DNA from: Xanthostigma xanthostigma
Taxonomy: Eukaryota > Arthropoda > Insecta > Raphidioptera > Raphidiidae
DNA: 64,000 nt
Direction: 5' to 3'
Assembly: GCA_963575645.1 (NCBI GenBank)
Contig: OY754475.1
Coordinates: 5,952,001-6,016,000, forward strand
In this document: positions 44,401 to 56,399 of the stretch, piece after piece
Numbering within the stretch: position 1 is the first letter of the stretch
How the letters are laid out: the number at the start of each line of letters is the position of its first letter
Translations under genes and position numbers: made by a program
Notes under the pieces: generated by a model
What the model was told of the DNA's origin: nothing
Seen by the model: the letters and a program-made list of their open reading frames with translations, nothing else
The model's database searches: none

Positions 44401-47400
44401 GAAGATATCACTAATTTAGTCGCCGAGGATTGTAGATTCAAAGTATGTCGAATCATTTTTTCATAATTTTTTAAATCCACACTAGAAGATCGCAGTGTCG
44501 ATCTAGTAGTCTCATTTTTATTTGAAATAAAAATATCATATATCTATAAACTTCTATATGGAGCGCTGTCTTTCGAAAGAGATGATTATACACGCTAGAC
44601 ATGTTTTGAGAAACATGTACTATTACTATTTCTTTATAGTGTGACTTGGCCAAGTAGAAAAAGAGCCTATTATATTTCCGTCTCAATTTGTTGGTAACTG
44701 ATTTTTACTGCAGGGTGAGAGTGAACCATAAGAATTTTACAGATATAAGGGATATACACAGCTGTTTTTTAATGGCTACACATTGCCAGGGTTATCTGAA
44801 CTCGATTTTCAATGTATGATATTCCAATCGATGTTATATTAGAACCTGGAAGACCTGTGAACATTATTTGAAGCTTTTACCAAGTCATATTTTCAATTGC
44901 TTTTTAATAAAAAAAATAAAATTCAATTTATACTGTTACTAGTTCTCGAATTAGAAAATTTTAAATGAACTCAAACTGTTGCCTTGTTTTGAGGTTTATT
45001 TATTTCACAGTTGGTAATACTTGCAATTAACATGCAGATTATAATTATAAATTAACTGGAGTGTTATAATGTATTTAACAAATTATAATAATTTTTATTG
45101 ATTATCGATATTATTTAGGTCGTTATTTCATTTTGTCAATCGCCTAATTACATTTTAATATATTTGGTACCTAGCGGCAAAATGGACTAGGTCGTTTTTT
45201 GAATACATTTCTGTAATTCGTTAATGAAAATGGATTCCTATTACGTGTAGAAGGATTACAATAATTTTTATTATAAAACCGGCACTGCTTTCAGTGTTTA
45301 TGGCAACATAATTGCCACGAAACTAATCCAACAATTAAGGTGAATTCATATTGTTGAAAGGGTTTAGATAATTATTAACACCTATCTCCGCAAGTTGCGC
45401 AAATTAATTATATTCAATACTTTTCAGTGAAAGCGTTTTAACTTTAAACACCCAGATAATTATCAATTTAGAAAAATTCGACGTATGCGATTTTACCTTG
45501 AAGCCGCAGATATTTTCGTATTCATATTAAATTACCCCATTTCGTTATTCTTTAGATTTATTTAGATACGCAGAACCATAAGGGAAGACAACATTTACAA
45601 TTTGGCAAATTATAAATACATAATAATTAAATAAGCTATATATAAGCTTTATCTTCTTCAACATGCCAGTATGTTTGAGATACGTGTTTTCTTAGAAAAC
45701 CACAGCCGAAAAAAACTGGGTAACTGCCCGGAGGCCCCCACAGAAATGTTCATATATTGAAGACGGACATCAAACCGAATTGAATGTCTTCGGGCCTCCA
45801 CTACCCTAAATCCAGCACTGTTGATACGACATTAAGTAAATATTGCTATACTCTAAAATAATGTACACAAAACATTTCTCCAGAAAGTTACACTTTCGGC
45901 CACTCCCTTTTATGATACGATATGTAAACAGCTTCTACAATGTATAAATGGACAGGCCAAGACGATTTTTTATTGATAAACTTTTTTTAAACATATAACA
46001 AACGAGTAATTTTTCAAGATTTTTTCTGCTCATTTTTCTTTTCGTTATGTGTACTGTTCGAAATAATTCACTGCTTTTTCGAGTACAGCTGAACTAAATA
46101 CCCGGGGTGCAACCGTTGACAGTTTGTTTTTGGAAATAACAATTTAAATTGAAGATATGAAAATGGTACTAGGTCCAGATAACCCTGACAGTTCGCTTGC
46201 CTGCAGCTATCGGTTTCTAATGTCACAAAAACTAAAATGTTGGGAATGAAGATTAGAACATCACACGTACAACTTTGTTATGCTATGGGATCCCCGAAAA
46301 GATCATTTGCGATTGTCAATCGTAATTGGAGGTTTCAAATGATGGGCAATCGAAGCTCCAATTCAAAGTGTTTCCATTCACGATGTTGAGAAAGTATCGT
46401 TGCTCATAAATATCATTCATTGCCATCAATCAAAACTTTTATCGTTTGCTGTCAATTCGGTCACTTCAATTGCCTAAAGTATACGATCATTTTTCGCATC
46501 AATGAGTGTCAGTCACAATGGCAATTGACCGTCTTTGAGCAAGATTGTAACATAGAACCCAATAACTCCAAGCAAGCGAGTCGTTTTAATCTTGATTCTT
46601 TTGGTAATGCATTAGATTAAAAAAAAACAGCATAGATCTTTTTCATGTTATAAATCGCTTTATCCACTTTGCATACAATTAAAGATGTAAATATTGAAGT
46701 TAAAACAATTGAAGACGTCTCGTCAAGGCTATTTTAATGGAAGGGCAAATTATCTTATTGAAATATTTTTATTTTATAGTCAACTTCGCCACGAAATGAC
46801 CCCGTTCTATTAGACATAATAAATCTGACTGCAATCGCCATTAGAAGATTGATAAAAATGGCGAAAAAGATAAACGCTTTTAAAAACATGTGCCAAGAAG
46901 ATCAAGTCGCTTTGCTAAAGGGAGGTTGCACCGAAATGATGATCCTGAGAAGCGCCATGACCTATGATCACACGAAAGAATCTTGGAAGGTGATTTTGAA
47001 TTATTAAAAAAAACGTTTTTTTTTTCTTCCCTGAAATACTTCAATTCAAATCGAGATAAAAAAAGCAGATGTCAACCAAAAAATTTTATGTCGTTAAAAA
47101 TATCAGGGTCCTGCGTGACAACGTCTTTTAACCGAAAAAAAAAGATTTGCGTATGACCAAACTTAACTCTTGTAGTCAATTCATACTTTCGACGACCGCG
47201 CCGCATAAAATCTTAAGAGTGGGCATTTTTTATTGTTTTTCTTTAAACTTATATTAATAATCTAAGATACTGACGCGCCTCTATGGTCTACAATTTATCT
47301 ATCTTCAGGAAGTCTAGTCTAGATCTGAGTTGGTGGGCAAACCAGTCTGATCAGCTTTATGGAACAAGAAGAATGATATAGATTGTAGATTATAGACGCT

Positions 47401-48958
47401 CAATAACTGAGGCCATTCTTTATTAATAGTAACTGAGTAATTATTAGTTATTGAAGAGTCGTTCTAAAATCAGTTGATCAATTTAGATTAAGGATTGAAG
47501 CCGGTCCAGTAACAAAATGGTCACCAATCAATGGTGTAATGTTATAGATGCTCGTCAACTGAGGTCATTTAGCGCCTGTAATAAACGAGGAATCGTTAGC
47601 TATTGCAAATCGTAAAAAAATAATTTTGGGATCAATGAATGTAACAACGCCAATTCTAAACAATTCTGTCGATTGCAGATACCCCACAGTCAGGAGTCGA
47701 TGAGTCGTATCAAGGTCGACGTTTTGAAACAGGCGAAGGGTAACATATATCAAGAGCACGAGCGATTCATTAAAACGTTCGACGCCAGATGGAGAATGGA
47801 TGAAAACATAATTCTAATCATGTGTGCCATAACTTTGTTTACCCCTGACCGACCCAGAGTGATACATCACGATGTCATAAAACTCGAACAGGTAAGTCAA
47901 CTGTCTGAATGATGTAAACATGCAGTGTGCAAACTTGAGCTTTTTATTTGCATCTGGCCTTGAACTGTCAATTGTTTCTTTGATCGATATGTTTTCAAGA
48001 TCGCACGCGTGACAAACTGTACGACGTCCGAAAGCTTTTTATAGATTAATCAATGACTCTGTGTCTATTTTTGAAGTACTCTGTTACTAACTGCAATTGG
48101 AGTATTCTAATATTGTGAACGCTGAGTTCCTATGGACTCCACGAGTTAAATTTGATGAAATTGACATACCCCTCCTTAATTGAATAGTTTTTTTGGTATT
48201 ACAACTTGGAAAATTAATTCAGAAAAAGTTGAAATGTGTTCAGTCTTTTTTCGCTTATACAAGGTAGCTCAAAATTTAAGGGTTTGCTCTGGAGCAATTG
48301 TAACAATGATCATTGGAAATTTTCAACAATTGACAGAAAAATGTTTAAATTGAAAAGGTTTTAACGACATTTTAGATGTAAGATTGTTTCTGGAAATACA
48401 TTAATCTCGACTAGGAATTTTCTCGTTTCCTGGCCCTTTAAGGTTCTGTACGCCTCTGCAAAAATTTGTATAGGCGATCGCGATTCAAATCCCTCGAATA
48501 TGAAGATTCGACTGTTTTTTTAATGATTTTGTGTTGTTTTCAGTTCTTTTGTTTTTGTGATTCAAACTCGCTTTTCTTCTGTTTCATGTTTCTTTTGTTT
48601 TCGTCTCCTGTTTCTCCTGATATCGTGCTATTTTCTCTCTTCTTTCATCTGCAAATTGCTTTTTTTCATCTTTTATTTTTAACCATAGCTTTCATCTGTC
48701 GCCATATTCTGCGTGGTTTCACTTCTTGAAATTTTAAAAGTGTTTAAATCATTACAGAATTCGTATTACTACCTCCTGAGGCGATATCTGGAAAGCGTAT
48801 ATCCAGGATGCGAGGCAAGATCGACGTTTTTGAAATTGATTCAGAAAATTTCTGAACTTCACAAATTGAATGAAGAAGTGATCAGTGTTTATTTGGACGT
48901 GAATCCTTCTGATGTTGAGCCATTATTAATTGAAATTTTTGATCTCAAGCCTCATTAA
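41492..48958 (+). CDS. Hr96: HR96-type nuclear receptor (NR1J)
   Basis: Ligand-regulated transcription factor of the HR96 group, which in Drosophila responds to xenobiotics and controls lipid and sterol handling. Five coding exons (41492-42438, 44223-44442, 46780-46989, 47679-47891, 48758-48958) total 1791 bp, 596 aa. The DNA-binding domain spans residues 21-86, with eight zinc Cys starting CGVCGDKALGYNF; its P box is CESCKAFFRR, the unusual ESCKA box of this group. The hinge (about 87-315) is Asn/Ser-rich. The ligand-binding domain runs through exons 2-5, with the signature INAFKNMCQEDQVALLKGG in exon 3, and ends with an AF-2-like helix PLLIEIFDLKPH. Length fits insect HR96, slightly shorter than the fly protein. 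The start is the first ATG before the zinc fingers. Introns 1, 2 and 4 (1.8, 2.3 and 0.9 kb) show nothing recognisable except a repeat-like GGAGGCCCCCAC segment near 45730; intron 3 holds two copies of a dispersed motif. Confidence 0.96.
47377..47571. repeat. Two copies of dispersed TTATAGACGCTC motif in HR96 intron 3
   Basis: 47377-47415 (GATTGTAGATTATAGACGCT then CTGAGGCCAT) and 47541-47571 (TTATAGATGCTCGTCAACTG then AGGTCAT) are related to 2508-2545 and, inverted, to 5008-5052. Confidence 0.55.
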
Positions 48959-49003
48959 GTGCTTAATTAGAAGCGTCAAAAATAGCTGTTATTTAAACGT
49001 CCA

Positions 49004-49009
49004 AATAAA
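49004..49009 (+). terminator. Hr96: Polyadenylation signal AATAAA for HR96
   Basis: First canonical signal after the stop, about 46 bases downstream. It would give a very short 3' UTR that ends before the minisatellite. Confidence 0.6.
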
Positions 49010-49164
49010 TGCTTCATTTACAGTGTAAATGTTAGTTTAAGCACTACAAATAGGCGTATTAAGTCAATTATTAACATGGTCTGAGGACATTATTTTTTTT
49101 AAGGTTAAGATTGCAACTTGTTGACGAAATTTAAATTCAACAGATACCTCTCGTCAAGTCAACG

Positions 49165-49790
49165 CTTATAGACCTTCCCCTCCTGCGCCTTACTCTTTTT
49201 AACCGTTACATATCCCGCACGCCGTCATTGATGAGATTAAGTTTTTAACACGTTGCTTTTTAAGTCTCCGTTTCTAAACCTTCTCCTTCTGCGCCGTACT
49301 CTTTTTAACCGTTACGTATCCCGTACGCCGTGGTGTCTGATGAGATTACGTTGCTTTGTAAGTCACTGCTTCTAGACTTTCCCCTCCTGCGCCTGAATGT
49401 TTTCGACCGTTACCTACCCCCACTCCCGTACGCCATGAGGAGACTTGAATTATAACCTCATTTCTCGTTTAGTCTTCGATTCGATCACTTCCCCTCCTTG
49501 CGCCCTTCTGTTTTCAACCGTTACCTACCCCCACTCCCGTACGCCATGAGGAGACTTGAATTATAGCCTCGTTGCTCGTTTAGTTTGCGGTTCGATCACT
49601 TCCCCTCCCGCGCCTTACTGCTTTCAACCGTCGTGTATCCCCACTCCCGTACGCCGTGATGGAACTGAAGTGGATATAAGCCTTTCTTAAAACCGTTGCT
49701 CGTAAAGTTATAAACTTTCCCTACCTGCGCCTTACTGTTTTTAATCGTTAATCGTCACTCCTGCACGCTACGACGAGACTAAGGTGAGTT
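49165..49790. repeat. Degenerate minisatellite, six units of ~100-117 bp
   Basis: Six successive diverged units begin near 49168, 49279, 49377, 49488, 49598 and 49714. Each has a CTTCCCCTCCTGCGCC-like block, then ACCGTTAC, then CCGTACGCC about 30-50 bases further. Units 3 and 4 are the most alike (both contain CCCCCACTCCCGTACGCCAT). It is GC-richer than the surroundings, without an open frame through the array. Confidence 0.85.
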
Positions 49791-49984
49791 CGATCTCGAT
49801 TGGCTTGGAAGAAGAAATTAAAAAGGAGCTCCCGATTTTTTCCTCGACAATCCTCGTTGACTTCGCGAAAATCGACACATGCTGTTTTTTCTCGTATTGG
49901 GTGTGACCCCAGCTTTATATGATACCAACATATTGGTAGTGGCTAAAATAATTGTGAATGAAGAGAAAATAAACTAACATTAAC

Positions 49985-50300
49985 TGGGGGTGTCCACATT
50001 TTGGCAAGCCGGGTAGGCTTAAGATTGCCGCTGAAAGACAGACGACGTCGAAAATTTTTTGCTGCGTTTGCGCGGAGAAAAAATCTAGTAATTTTGTGTA
50101 AGCTTATAGAGTCTACAAATTCTGGTGAAAATTACATCAATTTTTGCACTGTCGCGGACAGGTATACAATTTTTCTCCGTGTGATTTTGCAAATTATAGA
50201 CGCTCGACAACAGAATGTCTCCTCCGTGTATAGCTGACGAAAATTGAATGTTAGTCAAAATGCATGGTCCAGGATTTATTTTTTGGACACCCCTGTCTAA
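49985..50300. mobile_element. Possible TIR element (GGGGTGTCCA ends)
   Basis: GGGGGTGTCCACATTTTGG at the left and TTTTTTGGACACCCCTG at the right form short inverted ends about 310 bp apart. The interior has no recognised coding content. No target duplication was seen, and the right end overlaps the tandem duplication at 50267, so the limits are uncertain. Confidence 0.45.
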
Positions 50301-50575
50301 CTAACCAGTTTCTATCGGCAGTTTATTAAGCGAGTTTTTGTTTTTGAATTGTTTTGATATACAAATTAGTTAAAATCATTTTTTTTTTTTAATTGGTCAT
50401 TAGTCTATGATACTTCGAGACGAGTCCAGGATTTATTTTTTGGACACCCCTGTCTAACTAACCAGTTTCTAGGCAGTTTATTAAGCAAGTTTTTGTTTTT
50501 GAATTGTTTTGATATACAATTTGTTAAAATCATTTTTTTTTTAATTGGTCATTAGTCTATGATACTTCGAGACGA
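50267..50575. repeat. ~155-bp tandem duplication
   Basis: Two copies, both starting GTCCAGGATTTATTTTTTGG and ending CTATGATACTTCGAGACGA, differ by a few substitutions and small indels. It is a local duplication that includes one TGGACACCCC terminus. Between 50576 and 51835 I see only AT-rich sequence with no gene. Confidence 0.9.
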
Positions 50576-51835
50576 TGCAAATTTTTCACCAAGTCGTTTT
50601 TCCACATTCATTTATAAAAATAATAGTTATTTAATGTTTTATGGATATGTTTAGTTCATTCAGTTGGCATAAATAGTTTAATTTCATACCTCAAATTGTG
50701 ATTTTTGAAGACTGTAATTTATTTTGTCATGCGCATTCAACTTTCCAATTAATATTTTAATTTCTTTTAGTTTTTAACTGTATACGTGCAATTCACATCA
50801 CATTTTTTAGTTTTTATATCCTTTTTATTGAATGATTTCTGATTGGGCGACCATTTTGTTTTGCAAGCGATTTTTTGCGATCGCTGAAAGTTCCCTCAGT
50901 ACAAATTTTGTTTTTAAACCTTGTGATACAGTAACTAATTAAAAAACGATTAATAATTATTAACTGCTTTCCTTTAACTGAAGTAAATCATCATTTAATA
51001 CCGACTGGTGGGTATATTAGTGTGATAAGGAAAATAAATCAAGTTATTTTGATGTGAAATAAAAAAAAGTCGCGAGGTGGGTCGTTCATTGGGACCCTAA
51101 GGTCCACAAGACCAACTTCCCAGTACGATGAGTATTGAATATTAAATATGTAGGTATTTAACAAATTAGTCCCGACAAATATTTTTCAAAAAATACATTT
51201 TTAAAAATTTTTTTTTTAACCAAAAAAAAATAATTCCTGAAACGATTTTGATGAAATTTCTTTCGGGTCATACTGACGTTAATGAGGTAAGATTGACACC
51301 ATAGCGAAGTTGATGTGGTTTTTTATTTAAGATACCCACTTTTTTGCAGTGTTTTTGTTTTAAACCATAAAAACGTCTTAGAAAGAAATGAGCATATACG
51401 TTCAATAATAATTTTAAAATAGTATCTCAATGTTCTGGGAAGTTAATAGAGTAAAATTGAAAACGGAAAAGTAGTGTACCTACAATAATAAAATACTTCA
51501 TCCATGAATAATATTTTTTTAAGTTTTTTCTTAGGAATGTTTTGTATATATGCCCGAATTTTGACAAACGTGACGCCGCGCGTATTTTTCTACTTTCGAT
51601 TTATTCTTTAACGAAAATTAGATATTTTTATCAGTATATGCACATTAATTTTAAGGGAAAATTTGTTACTGCTATTACCTGAAAAAAAATTGCGTAATTT
51701 ACGAATTCATTTTTGAATTTTGCACGATAGAAAATGGAGAATTTCTAGATTTTCACTGTTTTCAAAAAAGCATGACGTAATATGTCGGTGATACTGCTGA
51801 ACGACACCTGCAATTCCGTGAAATTGAGATTTGTT

Positions 51836-52152
51836 CCGTATAATACGCGCCACGAATCTAAAAGGCTCGGAAGTTAGATGCGAATGCGGGCTTGCGCTTG
51901 TACAGTCTGTTGAAAAACTACAAACTCGCAACCTAACAAAACTAAAATAACAATAACAGCTTGACAATAGCGTACTCGACTGTACTTTAAAGCAGGAAAG
52001 CGACAAGTGACAAAGGCAACGAGCGATCACGGCCAATCACCGACGAGCGCACGTTCCGTGCAGGTAGCTGGAAGCCTCAACGGCTCTAAAATGTGCCGTT
52101 GCGACGCTGTTTGTGACTAACTTCCGAACCTTTTAGATCCGCGCGTATTATA
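51836..52152. mobile_element. MITE family A, copy 2
   Basis: Ends extend further than in the copy at 2142: GTATAATACGCG on the left is mirrored by CGCGTATTATAC on the right, followed inward by ATCTAAAAGGCTCGGAAG. The interior is about 90 percent similar by eye to 2142-2424. No transposase frame. Confidence 0.82.
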
Positions 52153-52273
52153 CTTTCATTGCGCATAATAAATTCGTGATATTTTGAAATAGTCAATCAG
52201 AAAAGCTGTAAAAACGAATATTTGTTCGCGGTATTGCAGAGCCACGTTGATTTTCCGGCATCATCGACAATAT

Positions 52274-53039
52274 ACGGGGTGTCCCATTAAGAATGGGACA
52301 TAGAACAACCGCAGATTCTCCAATTCAAAATAAAACGATTAAGCGAAATATGCTTAGATAAAATGTTACTCGTTTCCGAAATACAGGGTGTTGAAGTTGA
52401 AAACTGAAAAATTATTAATGTCCATAATTTTTTTAATACACCGTATAATTTTACTCAAATCGGCACACTTGTTAAATATCATAAAATGCACGTATCAATA
52501 AAAAAATTAGTTCAGTACGCTCTACCAGTGGCGTACGGCAGGAGTAAGTAATGCTTGTACCCCTTCTAAATGTTACGCCGCTGTCTAAATTTTAATTTTG
52601 ACTATAATTTTATTTTTTTGATATTTTCTAAGTCAATAATGTGCACTTGTTAGTTTGTTGTAAAGTCATTGGTTTTCGAGATATTCGCAGTTTTTTTAAG
52701 ACAAAATTGTAAAAATGAATATTATTAATAATAATACAAATAAAAAGTACATGTCTATCTATCTTTAACTGCGAATATCTCGAAAACCAATGACTTTACA
52801 ACAAACTAACAAGTGTACATTATTGACTTAGAAAATATCAAAAAAATTAAAATTATAGTCAAAATTAAAATTTAGACAGCGGCGTAACATTTAAAAGGGG
52901 TACAAGCATTACTTACTCCTGCCGTACGCCACTGGTAGAGCGAGTAACATTTTATCTAAGCATATTTCGCTTAATCGTTTTATTTTGAATTGGAGAATCT
53001 GCGGTTGTTCTATGTCCCATTCTTAATGGGACACCCTGT
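52274..53039. mobile_element. 766-bp foldback element (mariner-like ends)
   Basis: Outer arms 52275-52371 and 52942-53038 are almost perfect complements (GGGGTGTCCCATTAAGAATG on the left, CATTCTTAATGGGACACCCT on the right). Inner arms 52520-52697 and 52767-52941 are also complementary (GTTGTAAAGTCATTGGTTTT and its mirror). About 148 bp present only in the left half (52372-52519) would bulge out. TA-rich flanks on both sides are compatible with a TA-inserting Tc1/mariner derivative. No transposase. Folded, it gives one of the longest hairpins in the window. Confidence 0.88.
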
Positions 53040-53407
53040 ATATATATATTTTGTTGATAGGTTTTATATATATACGTTAATGTTTATAAAGCAGAATATA
53101 TATTTTAATTTTAATCGTTCTTAAGAAATGTATATAAAATATATTAAAAGTTAATACAAAATAAATTTAAAAAATGTGTTTGTTCGTTATTATATTGATA
53201 ACCTTTTTTTGTTTTATTTTTACAGTAGAACTTCAAGAACGTCTGAAACGTGTTCCTATTAACTTTGACGCGCGCGGCAAAAATCGGTAAAAAATAATTT
53301 TTATGTAATTTTTTATTTCCAAGTTTACACCAAAATATTCAAAGTAGTTTTATAACATAATAATTGTACATGAGATTCTTTGACGCCATTTTAATTCGGT
53401 CGCCATC

Positions 53408-56399
53408 TTAACTGGGTCGCCAGCCTTTTATTGCGCCGGCGCGCTTTTTGTTATTTCCTAAATCTTTCCTACCCATCGTTGGACTGGAGCCTGAACCGAT
53501 ATTTTTTATTAAACTTTTCAGCGTTTTCACTTGATTATCGGCGGAATTGTTTTCTTGAGCAATAATATAAAAATCGTCTAGCAACAAAGATGGCGGCGGA
53601 ACTTCGCTCGGAGTGACGTCGGTCGGTAAACCGCGCGTCTGATCCATCATCTGAGCGAGGCGGGCTTTTAAAGCTTCGTTTTCGTCTTGCAATCGTTTCA
53701 ATTTCAACGCGTCCTCTTCGAAATTTGTTAAAGTTGGTTGAGGCATACACTAGAAAATTACAATTTTTTTTAGTTCATTGCAAATAACATTTAGTTATTT
53801 ATATGTTTCGCCAAAACAAGCGCGGTTTTAGATTAATTATTTTTTAAAAATAAACAAAATATACTTTTCTTCATACCTCGATCGAATTTACAATTGTAAC
53901 GCAGAAAGTCTAACATTTACGCATTGGTGGGATTACACGCACGGAAGTACGTATGTTCGGGCGGCGGTAAAGAAAACAACCTATCAAATGTTGTTAAGAT
54001 GCCGTTTCCATAGCAACTCTATTATATTCTAGCTAATAGTCGCGAACAGCTGTCATTCATGTTTTTACGCCGCCCTCTGTTTAAAAAACATCAAATTTTA
54101 ACAGTCATTTCTTTATATATTTATAATTGCTTAACGTATGTTAAATCAAATATTAACACATTTTCGAAAGTTAGCGACACTACTTGTCACTTTCTACGTA
54201 ATAATGATCAGCTAACAATTTCGAAGCACCATTTAAATCTGTTTGCTAAAGGCCCAAATTCTATGCCTATAAAATTATATAATCAATTACCGGCTAATGT
54301 TAAAGCCATTAATAGCCTATCTTGTTTCAAACGCACCATCAAGCGTCTCTTAATTCAGCACACTTTTTATTAAATTCAGGAATTTTTTTCTACCTCATTG
54401 TAATTTCTATGTTTGACTTGTTCCACACATTTATGTCAACGGAATAAATAAACTTTATTATTATTATTATAACCTCAAAGCTGCTTGCTTGGAATTTATC
54501 TGTACTTTTTAATACGTATGCTTACGACCGAGGTATGAAGAAAAATAGTATACACCATGAATTAATATCAGCTAGATCTTGTTTGGTTTAGAATGCTAAA
54601 AATTCGTTTTTTATAAAATTACGAACAAAAAGTTCAGTACTATACAGTATACATAATTAATTTGAAATTACCTGAAAAACGGTGGCCAAAAAGTTGTGCA
54701 ACGATATTAATGTCGTATCTTGCCATTGCCTCGTGAAATAAATAGCAAACGACGGACTATCTTCAGGAGATTTTATAAAAGGTAACACTGAAAGCATTGA
54801 AATATACACAAATTAATAAATTAAAAATATGTAACCTTAATATTCAGAATTAATTATGAAAAACGGCGGAGTAAATTTGGCCCTACGACATAATAAACTA
54901 ACATACTGTAACAGTGGCGGATCCAGGATTACGGCAAGGGGGGGGTCTTGAAATTTTTTTACTCCTTTTGCGGAGAATTCATGAAAAACATGAAAAGCTT
55001 TTTTTTTATTGCGCAGTAAGATTTTAATTTGGGATTTTTGATTCTCTGGAAGGGGGGGGTTTGAACCCGAAAACCCCCCCCGTGGATCCGCCACTGTACT
55101 GTAAGCACTAAATCAAGTTCTTACTTTAAAATAAATAAAACGCTTAGACTTGAATTATAAAAAAATCGTGATGGATTTTTTTCCAAATTTATAACAACAT
55201 TCATTTTTCCTGCGTTATAGCTAAGGTAAACTAATTTTGACAATATTACAAATGAGAGAGAGAGAGTTAATGTAACAATGCTTGCTACATTAAATATGTA
55301 AATATGGATTAGTGAGCGAAATATTAGAAACAATATATATGACTATTTTGCTGTCTGGCACAAACACACTGCATCGCCCTTAAAATGCTTTCAAAGTGAA
55401 GAGTTTGTACCTACAGACAATTGCTGAGTCGTTCCTAACAAGTTCAAGATATTTTTTATTACGCGTGCGTTAAATATGATTAAATAGAAACTAGTCTCAA
55501 CCCTGTCGGCTGAGACAGCTGACGCGGTGTTCACAGTACGCCAAAAACAGGTAACTTCAAAAACCTTCGAATTCAATAACACGAATTAGCTACACTATAA
55601 CTAAATAAGTTCTGTTCCAAGCTGTCTGAGAACGGTAACAGAACCGTCACCGTCTTGCGCAGTAGTTGAAAATGAAACTGTATCGGTTTTGAGCTACTGT
55701 GACTGCTCTGTTGCCGTTCTCAGATTGTCTGGAACAGAGCTATAGAGACTAGTCTCTAGCTTGTCGGTCGGAACAGCTGACGCGGTGCCTACAGTACGTC
55801 GAAAACAGATAACCTCAAAAAATTCTACAATTTACTGTAACACAAGTTATTTTAATATTGCACAAAACATTTTTTGCGGGACATTTTAATTAAAATTGTC
55901 GCTGTTTATGAGATGGCAACCTACCCCGATTTTCAGTTAGTTATAATACTTACTAAACCATTCTTTCCATTCTGATTGGTTTTGAAGTTCGGGTGTCATT
56001 TTCCCAAAAAAGTCATTAACTTTATCGGTTTTGTTGTTTAAAACGGCATTAATTACGTACATTTTCAAAACTGAATTCTCTAATTTTCGCACGCCTGAAA
56101 CAAATATGCATCAGTCACAGAACCGATCTTAAAAAAAACGATTTTTGAAACTTACCCGACGCAAAGTTGTGTTCCAATTTTGAAAACATTCGCGAATCTA
56201 AGTGACTCCAAAGTTCGCGCAACGAATTTAAATCATAATTGTATATAAACTGCATTAATTGATCCACAATTTTATCAACCCTAAACCCCTTTTCTTTATC
56301 AATTTTGAGGTCAGCATCGAAAGATTTTAGTGTTGCACTGAATCCACGATATAATAAATATTCACGAATTAATTCATCTATGTATTGTATATGAGCCAT
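53408..56399 (-). CDS. WDR91: WDR91 homologue, N-terminal half (LisH and coiled coil)
   Basis: WDR91 acts with WDR81 and Rab7 on endosomal PI3P turnover and early-to-late endosome conversion. Four exons join in phase: 56399-56156, 56094-55954, 54787-54672 and 53749-53408 (843 bp, 280 aa). Residues about 7-40 form the LisH-like start ([20 protein letters not shown]), then [53 protein letters not shown] and LATVFQCMPQP, all matching the order seen in vertebrate WDR91. A coiled coil follows ([19 protein letters not shown]). The protein then stops after GAIKGWRPS. Vertebrate WDR91 is about 750 aa with a C-terminal WD40 propeller, and I find no such exon in the window. Either a weak donor (ATGG|GTAGGA, about 53473) leads to distant exons, or the gene is truncated. 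Introns 2 and 3 carry repeats and a LINE end. Confidence 0.88.
54059..54475 (+). mobile_element. 5'-truncated non-LTR retrotransposon end
   Basis: The frame 54059-54373 contains [20 protein letters not shown], then [16 protein letters not shown] and a stop. This is the typical terminal region of insect Jockey/CR1-type reverse transcriptase proteins (small LYNxLP box, then a basic helix and a YF end). It is followed by a short 3' UTR, AATAAATAAACTTT and a TTATTATTATTAT tail. It lies antisense in WDR91 intron 3. Dead fragment, but with an intact frame over 100 codons. Confidence 0.8.
54908..55099. mobile_element. Hairpin MITE with CAGTGGCGGATCCA ends
   Basis: CAGTGGCGGATCCAGGATT on the left is mirrored by GTGGATCCGCCACTGTA on the right. 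Subterminal G-runs pair with C-runs (GGGGGGGG / CCCCCCCC). Inserted in WDR91 intron 2 next to TACTGTA repeats. No coding content. Confidence 0.8.
55487..55860. repeat. Diverged direct repeats flanking a family B hairpin MITE
   Basis: A unit of about 115 bp occurs twice in the same orientation, at 55487-55602 and 55743-55860 (both have ACTAGTCTC, then CAGCTGACGCGGTG, then ACAGTACG and AAAACAG). Between them, 55608-55742 is a relative of the hairpin at 2881-3051 (TTCCAAGCTGTCTGAGAACG mirrored by CGTTCTCAGATTGTCTGGAA). Confidence 0.75.

Noticed and set aside
49165..49790. CRISPR-like array
   Set aside because: Units are long, diverged throughout and without unique spacers; the context is eukaryotic. 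It is a minisatellite.
53535..53750. Arg-rich 71-codon protein
   Set aside because: It is a shifted frame of WDR91 exon 4.
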